Origin: RUG14223 sp051881075
GTDB taxonomy: Bacteria > Bacillota > Clostridia > Oscillospirales > Acutalibacteraceae
Assembly (NCBI GenBank): GCA_051881075.1
Contig: JBJEPE010000005.1
Coordinates: forward strand, 1-26,252
Reading direction: 5' to 3'
DNA length: 26,252 nt
The stretch's first letter is position 1; each line of letters opens with the position of its first letter. Below, one piece after another: positions 15,911 to 23,508 of the stretch. Position numbers and translations under genes: made by a program. The notes under the pieces were generated by a model that saw only the letters and a list, made by a program, of their open reading frames with translations, was not told where the DNA came from and searched no databases.

Positions 15911-18865
15911 ATGAGCATTTGCAAAAAACTGAGCAAAAGCTTTATGGCACTTGCCGTATGCTTTTTTGCTATGTTTTTATTTGCTCCGGTTTCTGTTAAT
16001 GCTGCTGAGGTCTCAGTCGCAACTGAGGACGCACTTTTAAGCGCAATTAAATCAGCAGGTTCAGCGGAAACAGATATCGTTATTACTGATGATATCGAAT
16101 TAACTGCAGACCTCGTTATCCCGGAAAATGTCGCAATTTCTTCAGATACGAGCACAGATTATTGGATTTGGTGGTCAGAAGATATAACGGTAACAAACAA
16201 TGGTTATGTTGATTATGTACAAGCCGAAGGCGGTACATTTATTAATAACAGCGAGTGTTATGCAATAGTAAGTTACGGCGCAAACGTAACTACAGCAGAT
16301 GCCGGTGAGCTTTATGCTTACGGCGGAACAATTAAAGTAACAGGCGATGTTTCTTATGTAGAAACAGATACAACATATTTTGATGTAGAAGTAATATTTG
16401 AGAGCGGCAGTTCAGTATACACAGTATCATACAATGGCGGCTCTATAGTAAATAACTCAAAAAATGATATTACATTTTCAGACGGCACTGTTGTAAAAGC
16501 AGGCGAATCTTATGAACCAACTACAACCGTAATGATTTCTGACGGTATAACATCAGAAGATCCTACAGTAGGCGGTAGCATTTCAGCTGCAGGCGGATAT
16601 ACATATGATGCAGCAGAAAACGAAATTTTCATTGAAAAGGACGGTTTGTCCGTTTCAGGTAGTGCATATGCTTTATATGTTTCAGTTAAAAATACGAGCG
16701 TAACTTCATTTACACTTGATAATTTAACAATTACAGGCAGTGCAGGCGTTTATGTATATGAATCTTGCACACAACCAATTACAGTTAATATTAAAAATGA
16801 TGTAGCAGTTCCGTATTTTACACTTTTAGGTTCTGCTAAAACTACAATTAAAGGTGAGAAGGACAGCTATCTTGAAGCTGAAGAAATTACCTCTTTCTAC
16901 GGAGATTTAGCCTTAGTTGATTTAGTCGCAGATGTCAACGGCGGTCTTTGTTCAGGATATTACGGTTCAGGCGATATGTATTTCTCAGGAGCTTGCGATA
17001 TCCGTACAGTAAGCGATGCTTATTATGATAGCGATTATGATGAGTACTATAGCTTTCCAGGCATATGGGCTGTAGGTACAGTAAACTTTGATTTATCAAA
17101 AGATGGTGTAGTTGAGGCCATCGGCGGTGACGAATATTTCTGGTACGGTGAGGGCGATAATGATTACTTTAAGCCAGCACCCGCAATCTTTGCAGACGAT
17201 GATATTGCTTTATCATCAAACAACACTATAGAAAATGTTAGCAACTATAAAATTGATAGCAACTCATACGGAAAGTATGTTTCAGCAAATGGCGAGCCAT
17301 TACAATCATTAAAGGTTGTATATACAGATTCGCCGGTTGATCCAGTTGATCCAGTAGACCCAGTAGACCCAGTAGACCCGGTAGACCCGGTAGACCCGGT
17401 AGATCCGGTAGATCCGGTAGATCCGGTAGATCCGGTAGATCCGGTAGACCCAGTTGATCCGGTTGATCCAGTAGATCCAGTAGATCCAGTTGATCCAGTA
17501 GACCCGGTTGACCCGGTTGACCCTGCTAAAAAGGGTACAATCAGCGGTACTATCGTTGTAGATAATGATGACGGTAACGAATATAAGATTGTTGTCATCC
17601 TTGAGGATGAGGACGAAAATGACACAGAGTTGGTAGCAACTTATGTAGGCAATGGTAAATATACATATTCATTTGAAGGTATTGAAGACGGTTCCTATTA
17701 TCTTTGGTTAGATTATTCCGAAGATCCTAGATTAGTAACTGATGACGATATGTTCTGGATCACCGTTGAGGATGGTGTCGCAGTCTCCGATTGGGATCCT
17801 GAAGAAAAATTTGATTTTGTTTGCTTTGTAATTGAACCATACGACTTTACCTTTGTGATTACTCCTGTAGTTGACGGTGCGTTCGCAGGCACTCTTGATT
17901 ATGAAGTATATGAAGGTTTCCTTTACGGCGAAACTATTGATGAAGTTCTTTGGTTTGATGGCTATACATTAACATTTGATGGCTCTCAGAAAAACTTAGA
18001 ATTTGAACTCGGAAGCACATATTCTTACGGTTATGTTTATTGCATTTGTGAATCAGAAGAAAATAGCGATTATGATGACACACAGTATATAGTAGTATTC
18101 TCATATGATGATGACTACAATTTCTATTATTCAGTATATAAGAATGGCGTTCTTATAGTTGACGAGGTCGCAATCGACAGCGATAAGAAAGTTGAATTTA
18201 AGTTTAGAGACACAAATACACCAGTAGACCCAGTAGACCCAGTAGACCCAGTAGACCCGGTTGATCCGGTAGACCCTGTTGACCCAGTAGACCCGGTTGA
18301 TCCGGTAGATCCAGTAGATCCAGTAGATCCAGTAGATCCTGTTGACCCGGTAGATCCGGAAGACCCAGTTGAAACAGAGACTAAAATAGTTGTATTCTAT
18401 TCTAATGATAATGTTGTAACTTACACACTCGATGAGTTCTTAGCTCTTGAGCTTGACCAAGACCAAATTGGTTGGTCAACAAATAAAGATTCAGACGTTG
18501 CAGACTTTGATGTTGATAATATTGCAGAGGGTACTACAGTTGTAGTTGTATACCCTGTTTATGACGAGGATATTATTGATCCAGTAGATCCAGTAGATCC
18601 AGTTGATCCTGAAGAACCAGAAGATCCTAAGGATCCTGAAGAACCAAAAGATCCGGAAGATCCTCAGAAGCCATCAGATGTTATCGATACAGATACTGAT
18701 AATAACGATGGCGTTGATGTTAAGCCATATGTTCCGGTAACTGATAATGATGATATTCTTCCACCAAAGACTGGTGACTCTGCAATGGCATTTGCATATG
18801 TAATTATTACATTAATGTCACTTTGCGTAGTTCTCCTTGCTTATAAGAGAAGAGAAAACGCATAA
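15911..18865 (+). CDS. Wall-anchored surface protein with Val-Asp-Pro stalks, 984 aa
   Basis: The ATG follows AAGGAGGA at 15897-15904. A signal peptide is clear (basic MSICKKLSKS, hydrophobic core, cleavage expected after VNA at residue 31). Residues about 33-470 are rich in short beta strands with Gly/Asn turns and look like a secreted beta-helix-type or adhesin domain. Then comes a stalk of 21 VDP units, a domain of about 230 residues starting GTISGTIVVDNDDG that resembles Cna-B-like folds, a second stalk of 15 VDP plus one EDP, a short domain (TKIVVFYSNDNVVTYTL), and a third degenerate stalk (xDP/EEP/KDP). The C-terminus is PPKTGDS (about residues 951-957), a hydrophobic segment and KRRENA, a sortase-type sorting signal with P for L in LPxTG. 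It is very acidic. Surface display is well supported; ligand and function are unknown. It is monocistronic. Confidence 0.93.
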   Translation: MSICKKLSKSFMALAVCFFAMFLFAPVSVNAAEVSVATEDALLSAIKSAGSAETDIVITDDIELTADLVIPENVAISSDTSTDYWIWWSEDITVTNNGYVDYVQAEGGTFINNSECYAIVSYGANVTTADAGELYAYGGTIKVTGDVSYVETDTTYFDVEVIFESGSSVYTVSYNGGSIVNNSKNDITFSDGTVVKAGESYEPTTTVMISDGITSEDPTVGGSISAAGGYTYDAAENEIFIEKDGLSVSGSAYALYVSVKNTSVTSFTLDNLTITGSAGVYVYESCTQPITVNIKNDVAVPYFTLLGSAKTTIKGEKDSYLEAEEITSFYGDLALVDLVADVNGGLCSGYYGSGDMYFSGACDIRTVSDAYYDSDYDEYYSFPGIWAVGTVNFDLSKDGVVEAIGGDEYFWYGEGDNDYFKPAPAIFADDDIALSSNNTIENVSNYKIDSNSYGKYVSANGEPLQSLKVVYTDSPVDPVDPVDPVDPVDPVDPVDPVDPVDPVDPVDPVDPVDPVDPVDPVDPVDPVDPVDPVDPVDPAKKGTISGTIVVDNDDGNEYKIVVILEDEDENDTELVATYVGNGKYTYSFEGIEDGSYYLWLDYSEDPRLVTDDDMFWITVEDGVAVSDWDPEEKFDFVCFVIEPYDFTFVITPVVDGAFAGTLDYEVYEGFLYGETIDEVLWFDGYTLTFDGSQKNLEFELGSTYSYGYVYCICESEENSDYDDTQYIVVFSYDDDYNFYYSVYKNGVLIVDEVAIDSDKKVEFKFRDTNTPVDPVDPVDPVDPVDPVDPVDPVDPVDPVDPVDPVDPVDPVDPVDPEDPVETETKIVVFYSNDNVVTYTLDEFLALELDQDQIGWSTNKDSDVADFDVDNIAEGTTVVVVYPVYDEDIIDPVDPVDPVDPEEPEDPKDPEEPKDPEDPQKPSDVIDTDTDNNDGVDVKPYVPVTDNDDILPPKTGDSAMAFAYVIITLMSLCVVLLAYKRRENA
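17336..17524 (+). repeat. Tandem 9-bp repeat array 1 (21 VDP codon triplets)
   Basis: Twenty-one in-frame copies of GTN-GAY-CCN without amino acid change. Copies differ only at silent positions and fall in blocks, for example five consecutive GTAGAC units then five GTAGATCCG units, as expected from recent slippage or unequal exchange. Confidence 0.97.
18224..18367 (+). repeat. Tandem 9-bp repeat array 2 (15 VDP + 1 EDP)
   Basis: Sixteen in-frame 9-base units, again with silent variation in blocks (three GTAGACCCA units at the start, three GTAGATCCA units later). The last unit is changed to EDP and leads into the next domain. Confidence 0.96.
18575..18673 (+). repeat. Degenerate 9-bp repeat array 3 (xDP/xEP)
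   Basis: Eleven units: IDP, three VDP, then EEP, EDP, KDP, EEP, KDP, EDP and QKP. It is the spacer between the last domain and the wall-anchor signal and has diverged in charge from the other two arrays. Confidence 0.85.
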
Positions 18866-18897
18866 TTAGCAATAATTTAATATGATGTAAAGATATT

Positions 18898-18932
18898 AGT
18901 ACTGCTCATTTAATTATGGGCAGTACTTTTTT
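18898..18932 (+). terminator. Terminator of the VDP surface gene
   Basis: A 12 bp stem (AGTACTGCTCAT at 18898-18909 with ATGGGCAGTACT at 18916-18927, one G-T pair) is followed by a T6 run. Confidence 0.95.
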
Positions 18933-19027
18933 ATATTGTCTTGACTATATGTAAACTAATTTTTCGATTTATTTAGCTATCTTAAGCTTGGCTCGTAATA
19001 AAAAATTAAATAGTTAATATAAAGCTA

Positions 19028-19056
19028 TTGATTTTTTTAAATTTATGTAATAATAT
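19028..19056 (+). promoter_or_regulatory. Possible promoter of the deaminase gene
   Basis: TTGATT (19028-19033), a 17-base spacer and TAATAT (19051-19056). Spacing is ideal but the boxes are imperfect and the region is very AT-rich. Confidence 0.45.
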
Positions 19057-19103
19057 ATAGTTATAGACAAAATCTATTAGTTAAATTGATGTGAGGTGCA
19101 GCC

Positions 19104-19592
19104 ATGAATCGAATTGATAAGGATAATTACTATTTAGATATTGCAGAAACGGTGCTTGAAAGAGGTACTTGCTTAAGACGTAATTTTGGTTCGATTATTG
19201 TAAAAAATGATCAAATAGTTTCTACAGGATACGTTGGTGCACCACGTGGCAGAGTGAATTGCATCGATAGGGGACTTTGTATAAGAGAAACATTGGGGAT
19301 TCCCAGAGGCGAACGTTATGAGCTTTGTCGTTCGGTTCATGCTGAAGCTAATGCGATAATACATGCGTCACGTAATGATATGATAGGTTCAACATTGTAT
19401 CTTGTAGGCAAAAATGCAGTTACAGGTAAGTATGTTGAGAATGCAAGCTCATGTTCTATGTGCAAGAGAATGATTATAAATGCCGGTATTTCCAGAGTCG
19501 TTATCCGTAATACAAAGAAAAAATTTACTGATGTTGATGTTCAGGATTGGATAGTTAATGATGAATCAATGGACGGTTTCATGGGATATTAA
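19104..19592 (+). CDS. Deoxycytidylate (dCMP)-type deaminase
   Basis: This zinc enzyme family converts dCMP to dUMP, feeding dTMP synthesis. The 162 residues contain the zinc/catalytic HAEANAI (H79, E81) and SSCSMC (C117, C120). The usual PCxxC has S in place of P. Between them and the N-terminus is the family-typical GRVNCIDRGLCIRETLGIPRGERYELC stretch, split here as NCIDRGLCIRE (about 52-62) and PRGERYELC (67-75), seen in Clostridia CMP/dCMP deaminases and related to ComEB. A GAGGTG site precedes the ATG. It stands alone, with its own promoter candidate and a terminator at 19655-19697. A cytidine deaminase-like or tRNA-related deaminase role is less likely given the NCIDRG block. Confidence 0.85.
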   Translation: MNRIDKDNYYLDIAETVLERGTCLRRNFGSIIVKNDQIVSTGYVGAPRGRVNCIDRGLCIRETLGIPRGERYELCRSVHAEANAIIHASRNDMIGSTLYLVGKNAVTGKYVENASSCSMCKRMIINAGISRVVIRNTKKKFTDVDVQDWIVNDESMDGFMGY

Positions 19593-19654
19593 GCCCTGCA
19601 AGAGGAATCCTTTATTATAATTGTAATTTAATATGATTTTATTATTGAAAAAGT

Positions 19655-19697
19655 AAAGGTCAAACCAAGAATTATGCTTGGCTCGACCTTTTGCTTT
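19655..19697 (+). terminator. Probable terminator after the deaminase gene
   Basis: AAAGGTC (19655-19661) pairs with GACCTTT (19685-19691) and CCAAG (19665-19669) with CTTGG (19677-19681), separated by a symmetric AAA/CTC internal loop. TTGCTTT follows, a moderate T-rich tail. Confidence 0.7.
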
Positions 19698-19717
19698 AAA
19701 TGGTGACTATTTATTGC

Positions 19718-19798
19718 TCTAAAGTTCCTTAGCACCAAAGTTTTTATACTGTAGGGTCTGTGCTGTGAACTTTAGAACGAATATAAAATATTCTTTTT
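19718..19798 (+). other. Unexplained structured intergenic element
   Basis: The gap 19593-19926 holds no gene. Besides the terminator it contains a perfect 10 bp inverted repeat, TCTAAAGTTC (19718-19727) with GAACTTTAGA (19767-19776), nested with AGCAC (19731-19735) and GTGCT (19760-19764). It is followed by a small GAATAT-AAA-ATATTC hairpin and TTTTT (19779-19798), resembling a weak terminator. This could be a small RNA or a remnant; no known RNA class is recognised. Confidence 0.35.
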
Positions 19799-19926
19799 AT
19801 AGTCACATTATAATCTCCTAACTAAAGTTTTATTATTGAAATTATTTAGCTAATCATTATTTAGTAGGAGAACTTAGTAAATTAAACTTTTTAGTCTAAT
19901 TTTTTGTTTCTCTTATTCAGAGAAAA

Positions 19927-20118
19927 TTATTTCATGTTCTTCTCGTAGCTTTCGATCATCTTTTTTACCATCTGTCCACCGATGCTACCTGCCTGACGTG
20001 ATGTGAGATCTCCGTTGTAACCTTCTTTAAGGTTTACGCCAACTTCACTTGCGGCCTCCATCTTAAACTTATCGAGTGCCTCTCTTGCCTCAGGAACTAC
20101 TACTTGATTCTTAGACAT
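19927..20118 (-). CDS. Small acid-soluble spore protein, alpha/beta type
   Basis: Alpha/beta SASPs coat and protect DNA in dormant spores and are degraded by the GPR protease on germination. The 63 residues match the family across its length: EAREALDKFKMEAASEVGV, then GYNGDLTSRQAGSIGGQMVKKMIE, which contains the two conserved DNA-binding segments. The GPR cleavage region reads KMEAASE rather than the usual E-(I/F)-A, so the cleavage residue is substituted. AAGGAG precedes the ATG. It is monocistronic and divergent from nfo. Forespore-specific (sigma-G) control is expected from the family; I could not identify a convincing sigma-G promoter. Confidence 0.96.
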   Translation of the reverse strand: MSKNQVVVPEAREALDKFKMEAASEVGVNLKEGYNGDLTSRQAGSIGGQMVKKMIESYEKNMK

Positions 20119-20180
20119 AACAAATTCTCCTTAAAAAATATTTTGTTTGCGTTTGCAGTATTATTGTGTGATGTATTTCG

Positions 20181-20216
20181 CACTTTATAGCTAGAAAATT
20201 TTGTCGATATAAAGTG
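20181..20216. promoter_or_regulatory. Inverted repeat in the SASP-nfo divergent region
   Basis: CACTTTATA (20181-20189) and TATAAAGTG (20208-20216) are a perfect 9 bp inverted repeat with an 18-base spacer containing AAAATTTT. The right arm lies inside the spacer of the predicted nfo promoter, so it may be an operator. Confidence 0.4.
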
Positions 20217-20229
20217 TAATTTTTATAAA
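20201..20229 (+). promoter_or_regulatory. Possible promoter of nfo
   Basis: TTGTCG (20201-20206), a 17-base spacer and TATAAA (20224-20229). Spacing is ideal and the -10 is good, the -35 moderate. Confidence 0.45.
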
Positions 20230-20279
20230 ATTTAAATTAATTGAAATAAAGAATAGATTTATAAAATATTGAGGTGATA

Positions 20280-21116
20280 ATGTTGTTTTGTATAGGCTCT
20301 CATCTTTCTATATCTAACGGATATTATTCAATGGGAAAAACTGCACTGAGTATAGGTGCGAATACATTTCAGTATTTTTCCCGAAATCCAAGAGGTAGTA
20401 AAACTAAAAAAATTGATGAAAATGATATCATGAAGCTTCGTGAATTAATGAAAGATAATAATTTTGGAACTGTCTTGGCTCATGCTCCTTATACGATTAA
20501 TCCTTGCTCTTCAAGCGAAGAAAACAGAGAATTTTCTATAAATGTAATACGAGAAGATCTTAATAGATTAGAGTTGTTGCCGGGAAATCTATATAATTTT
20601 CACCCCGGTTGCCATGTAGGACAGGGCTCAGATGTAGGTATAAGCTATATAGCCGATGCGCTTAATTCAATACTTACACGTGAACAAAACACAACAGTAT
20701 TGTTAGAAACTATGGCTGGTAAGGGCAGTGAAGTAGGCAGAAGCTTTGAGGAAATTGAATCAATCATTGCAAATGTTGAGATTAAAGATAAGGTTGGAGT
20801 TTGTCTTGATACTTGCCATGTTTTTGACGCAGGATATGATATAGTTAATGGCTTGGATGGAGTTTTAGAAAAGTTCGATAGATGTATTGGAATTAAATAT
20901 TTGAAAGCAATTCATCTTAATGACAGCTTAAATCCATTAGGAAGTCATAAGGACAGACATGCAAAAATAGGTCAAGGGTATATCGGCATTGATGCTTTTA
21001 GAAGAATTATCAATAATAAATACCTCAAGAACTTGCCTTTTTTCCTTGAAACCCCAAATGAGCTGGACGGATATGCACGAGAAATAGAAATCCTTAAATC
21101 CATGCGTGAAGAATAA
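20280..21116 (+). CDS. nfo: Endonuclease IV (AP endonuclease)
   Basis: Nfo cuts DNA 5' of abasic sites and removes 3' blocking groups in base excision repair; in Bacillus it acts in spores and germination. From the ATG at 20280 the protein has 278 residues and starts MLFCIGSHLSIS, the family-typical start; GAGGTGAT at 20271-20278 is the ribosome site. A GTG at 20274 in frame overlaps that site and is rejected. All nine metal ligands of the trinuclear zinc site can be placed: H68, H108, E143, D177, H180, H212, D225, H227 and E257, in the blocks LAHAPY, NFHPG, LLETMAG, CLDTCH, IHLNDS, DRHAKIG and LETPNE. It is divergent from the SASP gene, which fits a role in spore DNA repair. A noncoding repeat array and a terminator follow. 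Confidence 0.96.
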   Translation: MLFCIGSHLSISNGYYSMGKTALSIGANTFQYFSRNPRGSKTKKIDENDIMKLRELMKDNNFGTVLAHAPYTINPCSSSEENREFSINVIREDLNRLELLPGNLYNFHPGCHVGQGSDVGISYIADALNSILTREQNTTVLLETMAGKGSEVGRSFEEIESIIANVEIKDKVGVCLDTCHVFDAGYDIVNGLDGVLEKFDRCIGIKYLKAIHLNDSLNPLGSHKDRHAKIGQGYIGIDAFRRIINNKYLKNLPFFLETPNELDGYAREIEILKSMREE

Positions 21117-21130
21117 TGTTTGTAAATTAG

Positions 21131-21580
21131 TTTGTTTTTGAAAAAGACTGACACAGGATATACACCTTGTATTTAACATTATAGTAAGTGTGCGAGGAAA
21201 GGTATTTTTGATTTTAAGAGTGATAAAAAAACAATATTACTGCTTTTTTAAAAAAGAAAGACGTAGGCAACGTACTTTATATTAAATATAATAGTATGTG
21301 TGCGAAATAAAGTTTTACGTTTTTCAAGAATAAGAGTTATAGAAAAAATAAAAATACCGCTTTTTGAAAAAGAAAGACGTAGGCAACGTACTTTATATTA
21401 AATATTATAGTATGTGTGCAAAGTGAAGTCTTTATCAAGATTGTTTAAAAATAAAAGTTTGAAAAAAATAAAAATACCGCTTTTTTTGAAAAAAGAAAGA
21501 CGCAGGAAACGCACTCTTATTAAATATATAGTATGTGTGCGAAGTGAAGTTTTTTGCCAAGCTTTTTTTCAAAAAAGCGG
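21131..21580. repeat. Array of four noncoding ~110-123 base units
   Basis: The gap 21117-21642 holds no gene. Four related units start with a (C/T)GCTTTTT-GAAAAAG-like block, at about 21131, 21241, 21359 and 21479. Their anchor heptamers (ACACAGG, ACGTAGG, ACGTAGG, ACGCAGG) lie at 21151, 21261, 21377 and 21500, so periods are 110, 116 and 123 bases. Each unit continues with a tract like TATTAAATAT-ATAGTATGTGTGCGAA and a variable AT-rich tail. The outer copies (0 and 3) are more diverged than the two inner ones. No consistent open frame runs through the units. Confidence 0.85.
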
Positions 21581-21620
21581 AGCCGCCGGATAACTAAACG
21601 TTACCCGACGGCTTTTATTT
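21581..21620. terminator. Bidirectional terminator between nfo and potD
   Basis: AGCCG-C-CGG-A-TAAC pairs with GTTA-C-CCG-A-CGGCT (21581-21594 with 21600-21613) around a five-base loop. T-rich tracts follow on plus (TTTTATTTTA) and, after CCGC, on minus (TTTTTT), so it can end both the nfo and pot transcripts. Confidence 0.85.
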
Positions 21621-21642
21621 TATATTGGATATTTAGTTCAAA

Positions 21643-22707
21643 TTAAGCTTTTGCGCGAAGAAATTGCTCTTGCATATAATTGTAAATATCTGTTGGCAAA
21701 TCTGTGAAATAAAAGCACTTTTCAAGATATTCCTCACTGGGATAAGCAAGTTCGTTATTACGTGTTTCTTCATCCAGCAACTCATAAGCAGCTTGGTTAG
21801 GTGTAGAATATCCGATATACTCTGAATTTGCCTTAGCAACCTCAGGCTCAAGCAAGAAATTAATGAACATCTCAGCATATTCCTTGTTATTGCAATTCTT
21901 AGGAATACAAGCTGAATCAACAAATCTGTTAGTACCGTCCTTAGGAAGTGCGTATGCAAGTTTGTCGTTGTTTCTCATCATCGAAATGATGTCGCCTGCA
22001 TAATAAACAGCTACTGCGGCCTGATCCCCTTCCATCTCAGTGAATACCATATCCATAACGTACTTTTTAACAAGCGGTTTCTGTGTCTTTAAAAAATCTG
22101 TAGCTACATCAATATCTTCTTTAGTCAGATTGTTAGGATCAATTCCCTTCATTTGCATCGCTATTGCCATTGCATCTCTGGAATTATCTATCATTAGAAT
22201 TTGCTTTGAATACTCTTCATCCCAAAGTATATCCCAACTATCAACAGGCTTAGTGACCATTTCCGTATTATAAACCAATGCTACAACACCCCAAGTATAA
22301 GGTACGCTGTATTTATTTTCCGGGTCAAACGGCATATCCTTAAATGTACTCATAATGTTTTTGTAATTAGGTACATTATCAAAGTTTATCTCTGCTAAAA
22401 GATCCTCTTTTATAAGCTTAGCTATCATGTAATCAGAGGGAATAATAACGTCATATGATGAGTTACTGCTTGTTAATATGTTGTAAAGCTCTTCGTTAGT
22501 TTCGTAATTAGTATAATTAACCTTGATATTATATTTTTCTTCAAATTCGGCGATAACGTCCATAGTACCGTCTTCACCGTTAGAAATATTTTCGCCCCAG
22601 TTAAAGACGTTTACCTCGCCTATATAATTTTTACCACAAGATGTTAGTGAGATGCAAGCGGAAGCCGCAAGAACTAAGCACAAAACAACTGAAATTATTT
22701 TTTTCAT
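21643..22707 (-). CDS. potD: Polyamine ABC transporter, substrate-binding lipoprotein
   Basis: PotD binds spermidine/putrescine outside the membrane and delivers it to PotBC. The 354 residues start with a lipoprotein signal (hydrophobic core then LTSC, lipid-modified Cys24). The mature part begins VNVFNWGENIS, which corresponds to the conserved L-x-x-Y-N-W-x-x-Y/I start of the family, and contains YDVIIPSDYMI, YSVPYTWG and AVYYAGD, typical PotD/PotF blocks. GGAGG lies before the ATG. It is the last gene of the operon, 18 bases after potC, and is followed by a bidirectional terminator. The exact polyamine (spermidine or putrescine) is not determined from sequence. Confidence 0.95.
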   Translation of the reverse strand: MKKIISVVLCLVLAASACISLTSCGKNYIGEVNVFNWGENISNGEDGTMDVIAEFEEKYNIKVNYTNYETNEELYNILTSSNSSYDVIIPSDYMIAKLIKEDLLAEINFDNVPNYKNIMSTFKDMPFDPENKYSVPYTWGVVALVYNTEMVTKPVDSWDILWDEEYSKQILMIDNSRDAMAIAMQMKGIDPNNLTKEDIDVATDFLKTQKPLVKKYVMDMVFTEMEGDQAAVAVYYAGDIISMMRNNDKLAYALPKDGTNRFVDSACIPKNCNNKEYAEMFINFLLEPEVAKANSEYIGYSTPNQAAYELLDEETRNNELAYPSEEYLEKCFYFTDLPTDIYNYMQEQFLRAKA

Positions 22708-22725
22708 TTTTTAACCTCCGAAAAA

Positions 22726-23508
22726 TTATTTTGTTGATTCTTTTTTATCACGTAAATTTACAATGATCAGTAAAGTAAGCGTAATTACAAACATAAGCGC
22801 AGAAAGTGCGTTTATTGTAGGAGATATCCTCTTTCTTAACATTGTGTATATCTCAATAGGTAGGGTCTGGAACTTAGATCCTCTGGTGAAATATGTGATA
22901 ATAAAATCATCAAGTGAATACGTAAACGACATAAGCATACCGGAAAATACACCCGGCATTATCTCAGGTAATACAACCTTGAAGAATGCCTGACGTTGTG
23001 TACATCCTAAGTCGAGTGCCGCCTCGTACGTGTTTCTGTCCATTTGCCTGAGCTTAGGAGAAACATTTAAAATAACATACGGTGTGCAGAAGCTGATATG
23101 TGCTATAAGCACAGTACCGAAACCCATTTCAAATCCTAATGCAGTACCTGCAAACGCAAACAAGAGCATAAATGAAACGCCCGTTACTATCTCAGGATTG
23201 ATTATCTGAATATTTGAAACGTTGGTTATAATTCTTTTTTTAACTCCCCTGTAATTATTAATACCGATAGCCGCCAGAGTACCCAAGACTGTGGCAATCA
23301 ACGATGCAAGTACCGCAATGGTCAGGGTGTTGTAAAGTGAGGTCATAATAACACGGCTTGAAAAAAGCTCAGAGTACCATTTAAGTGTAAAGCCCTTCCA
23401 AACAGTAGTTTTGCCGTCGTTGAATGAATATGCAATCAATACGAAAATCGGCAAATACAGAAACAACATAATAAGTCCGGTGTATATTTTTGAGGAGATT
23501 TTTTTCAT
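22726..23508 (-). CDS. potC: Polyamine ABC transporter, permease PotC
   Basis: One of the two membrane subunits of the importer. The 260 residues begin with a membrane segment (GLIMLFLYLPIFVLIAYSF) and the N-terminal AYSFN block typical of PotC, and contain the permease EAA loop EAALDLGCTQRQAFFKVVLP that contacts the ATPase. About six membrane segments are expected. The ATG overlaps the potB stop by four bases (ATGA), and its ribosome site GAGGAGGT lies inside the last codons of potB, so translation is probably coupled. Confidence 0.95.
   Translation of the reverse strand: MKKISSKIYTGLIMLFLYLPIFVLIAYSFNDGKTTVWKGFTLKWYSELFSSRVIMTSLYNTLTIAVLASLIATVLGTLAAIGINNYRGVKKRIITNVSNIQIINPEIVTGVSFMLLFAFAGTALGFEMGFGTVLIAHISFCTPYVILNVSPKLRQMDRNTYEAALDLGCTQRQAFFKVVLPEIMPGVFSGMLMSFTYSLDDFIITYFTRGSKFQTLPIEIYTMLRKRISPTINALSALMFVITLTLLIIVNLRDKKESTK

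Noticed and set aside
17245..17625. Minus-strand frame of 126 codons with Gly-Ser-Thr repeats
   Set aside because: Mirror image of the VDP array on the other strand; the repeats keep any frame open and no start signal is seen.
20937..21179. Minus-strand frames across the end of nfo
   Set aside because: Overlap the nfo coding sequence, lack ribosome sites and run into the noncoding array.
21131..21580. CRISPR array
   Set aside because: Units are 110-123 bases of related sequence with no short constant repeats and unique spacers, and no cas genes are present.
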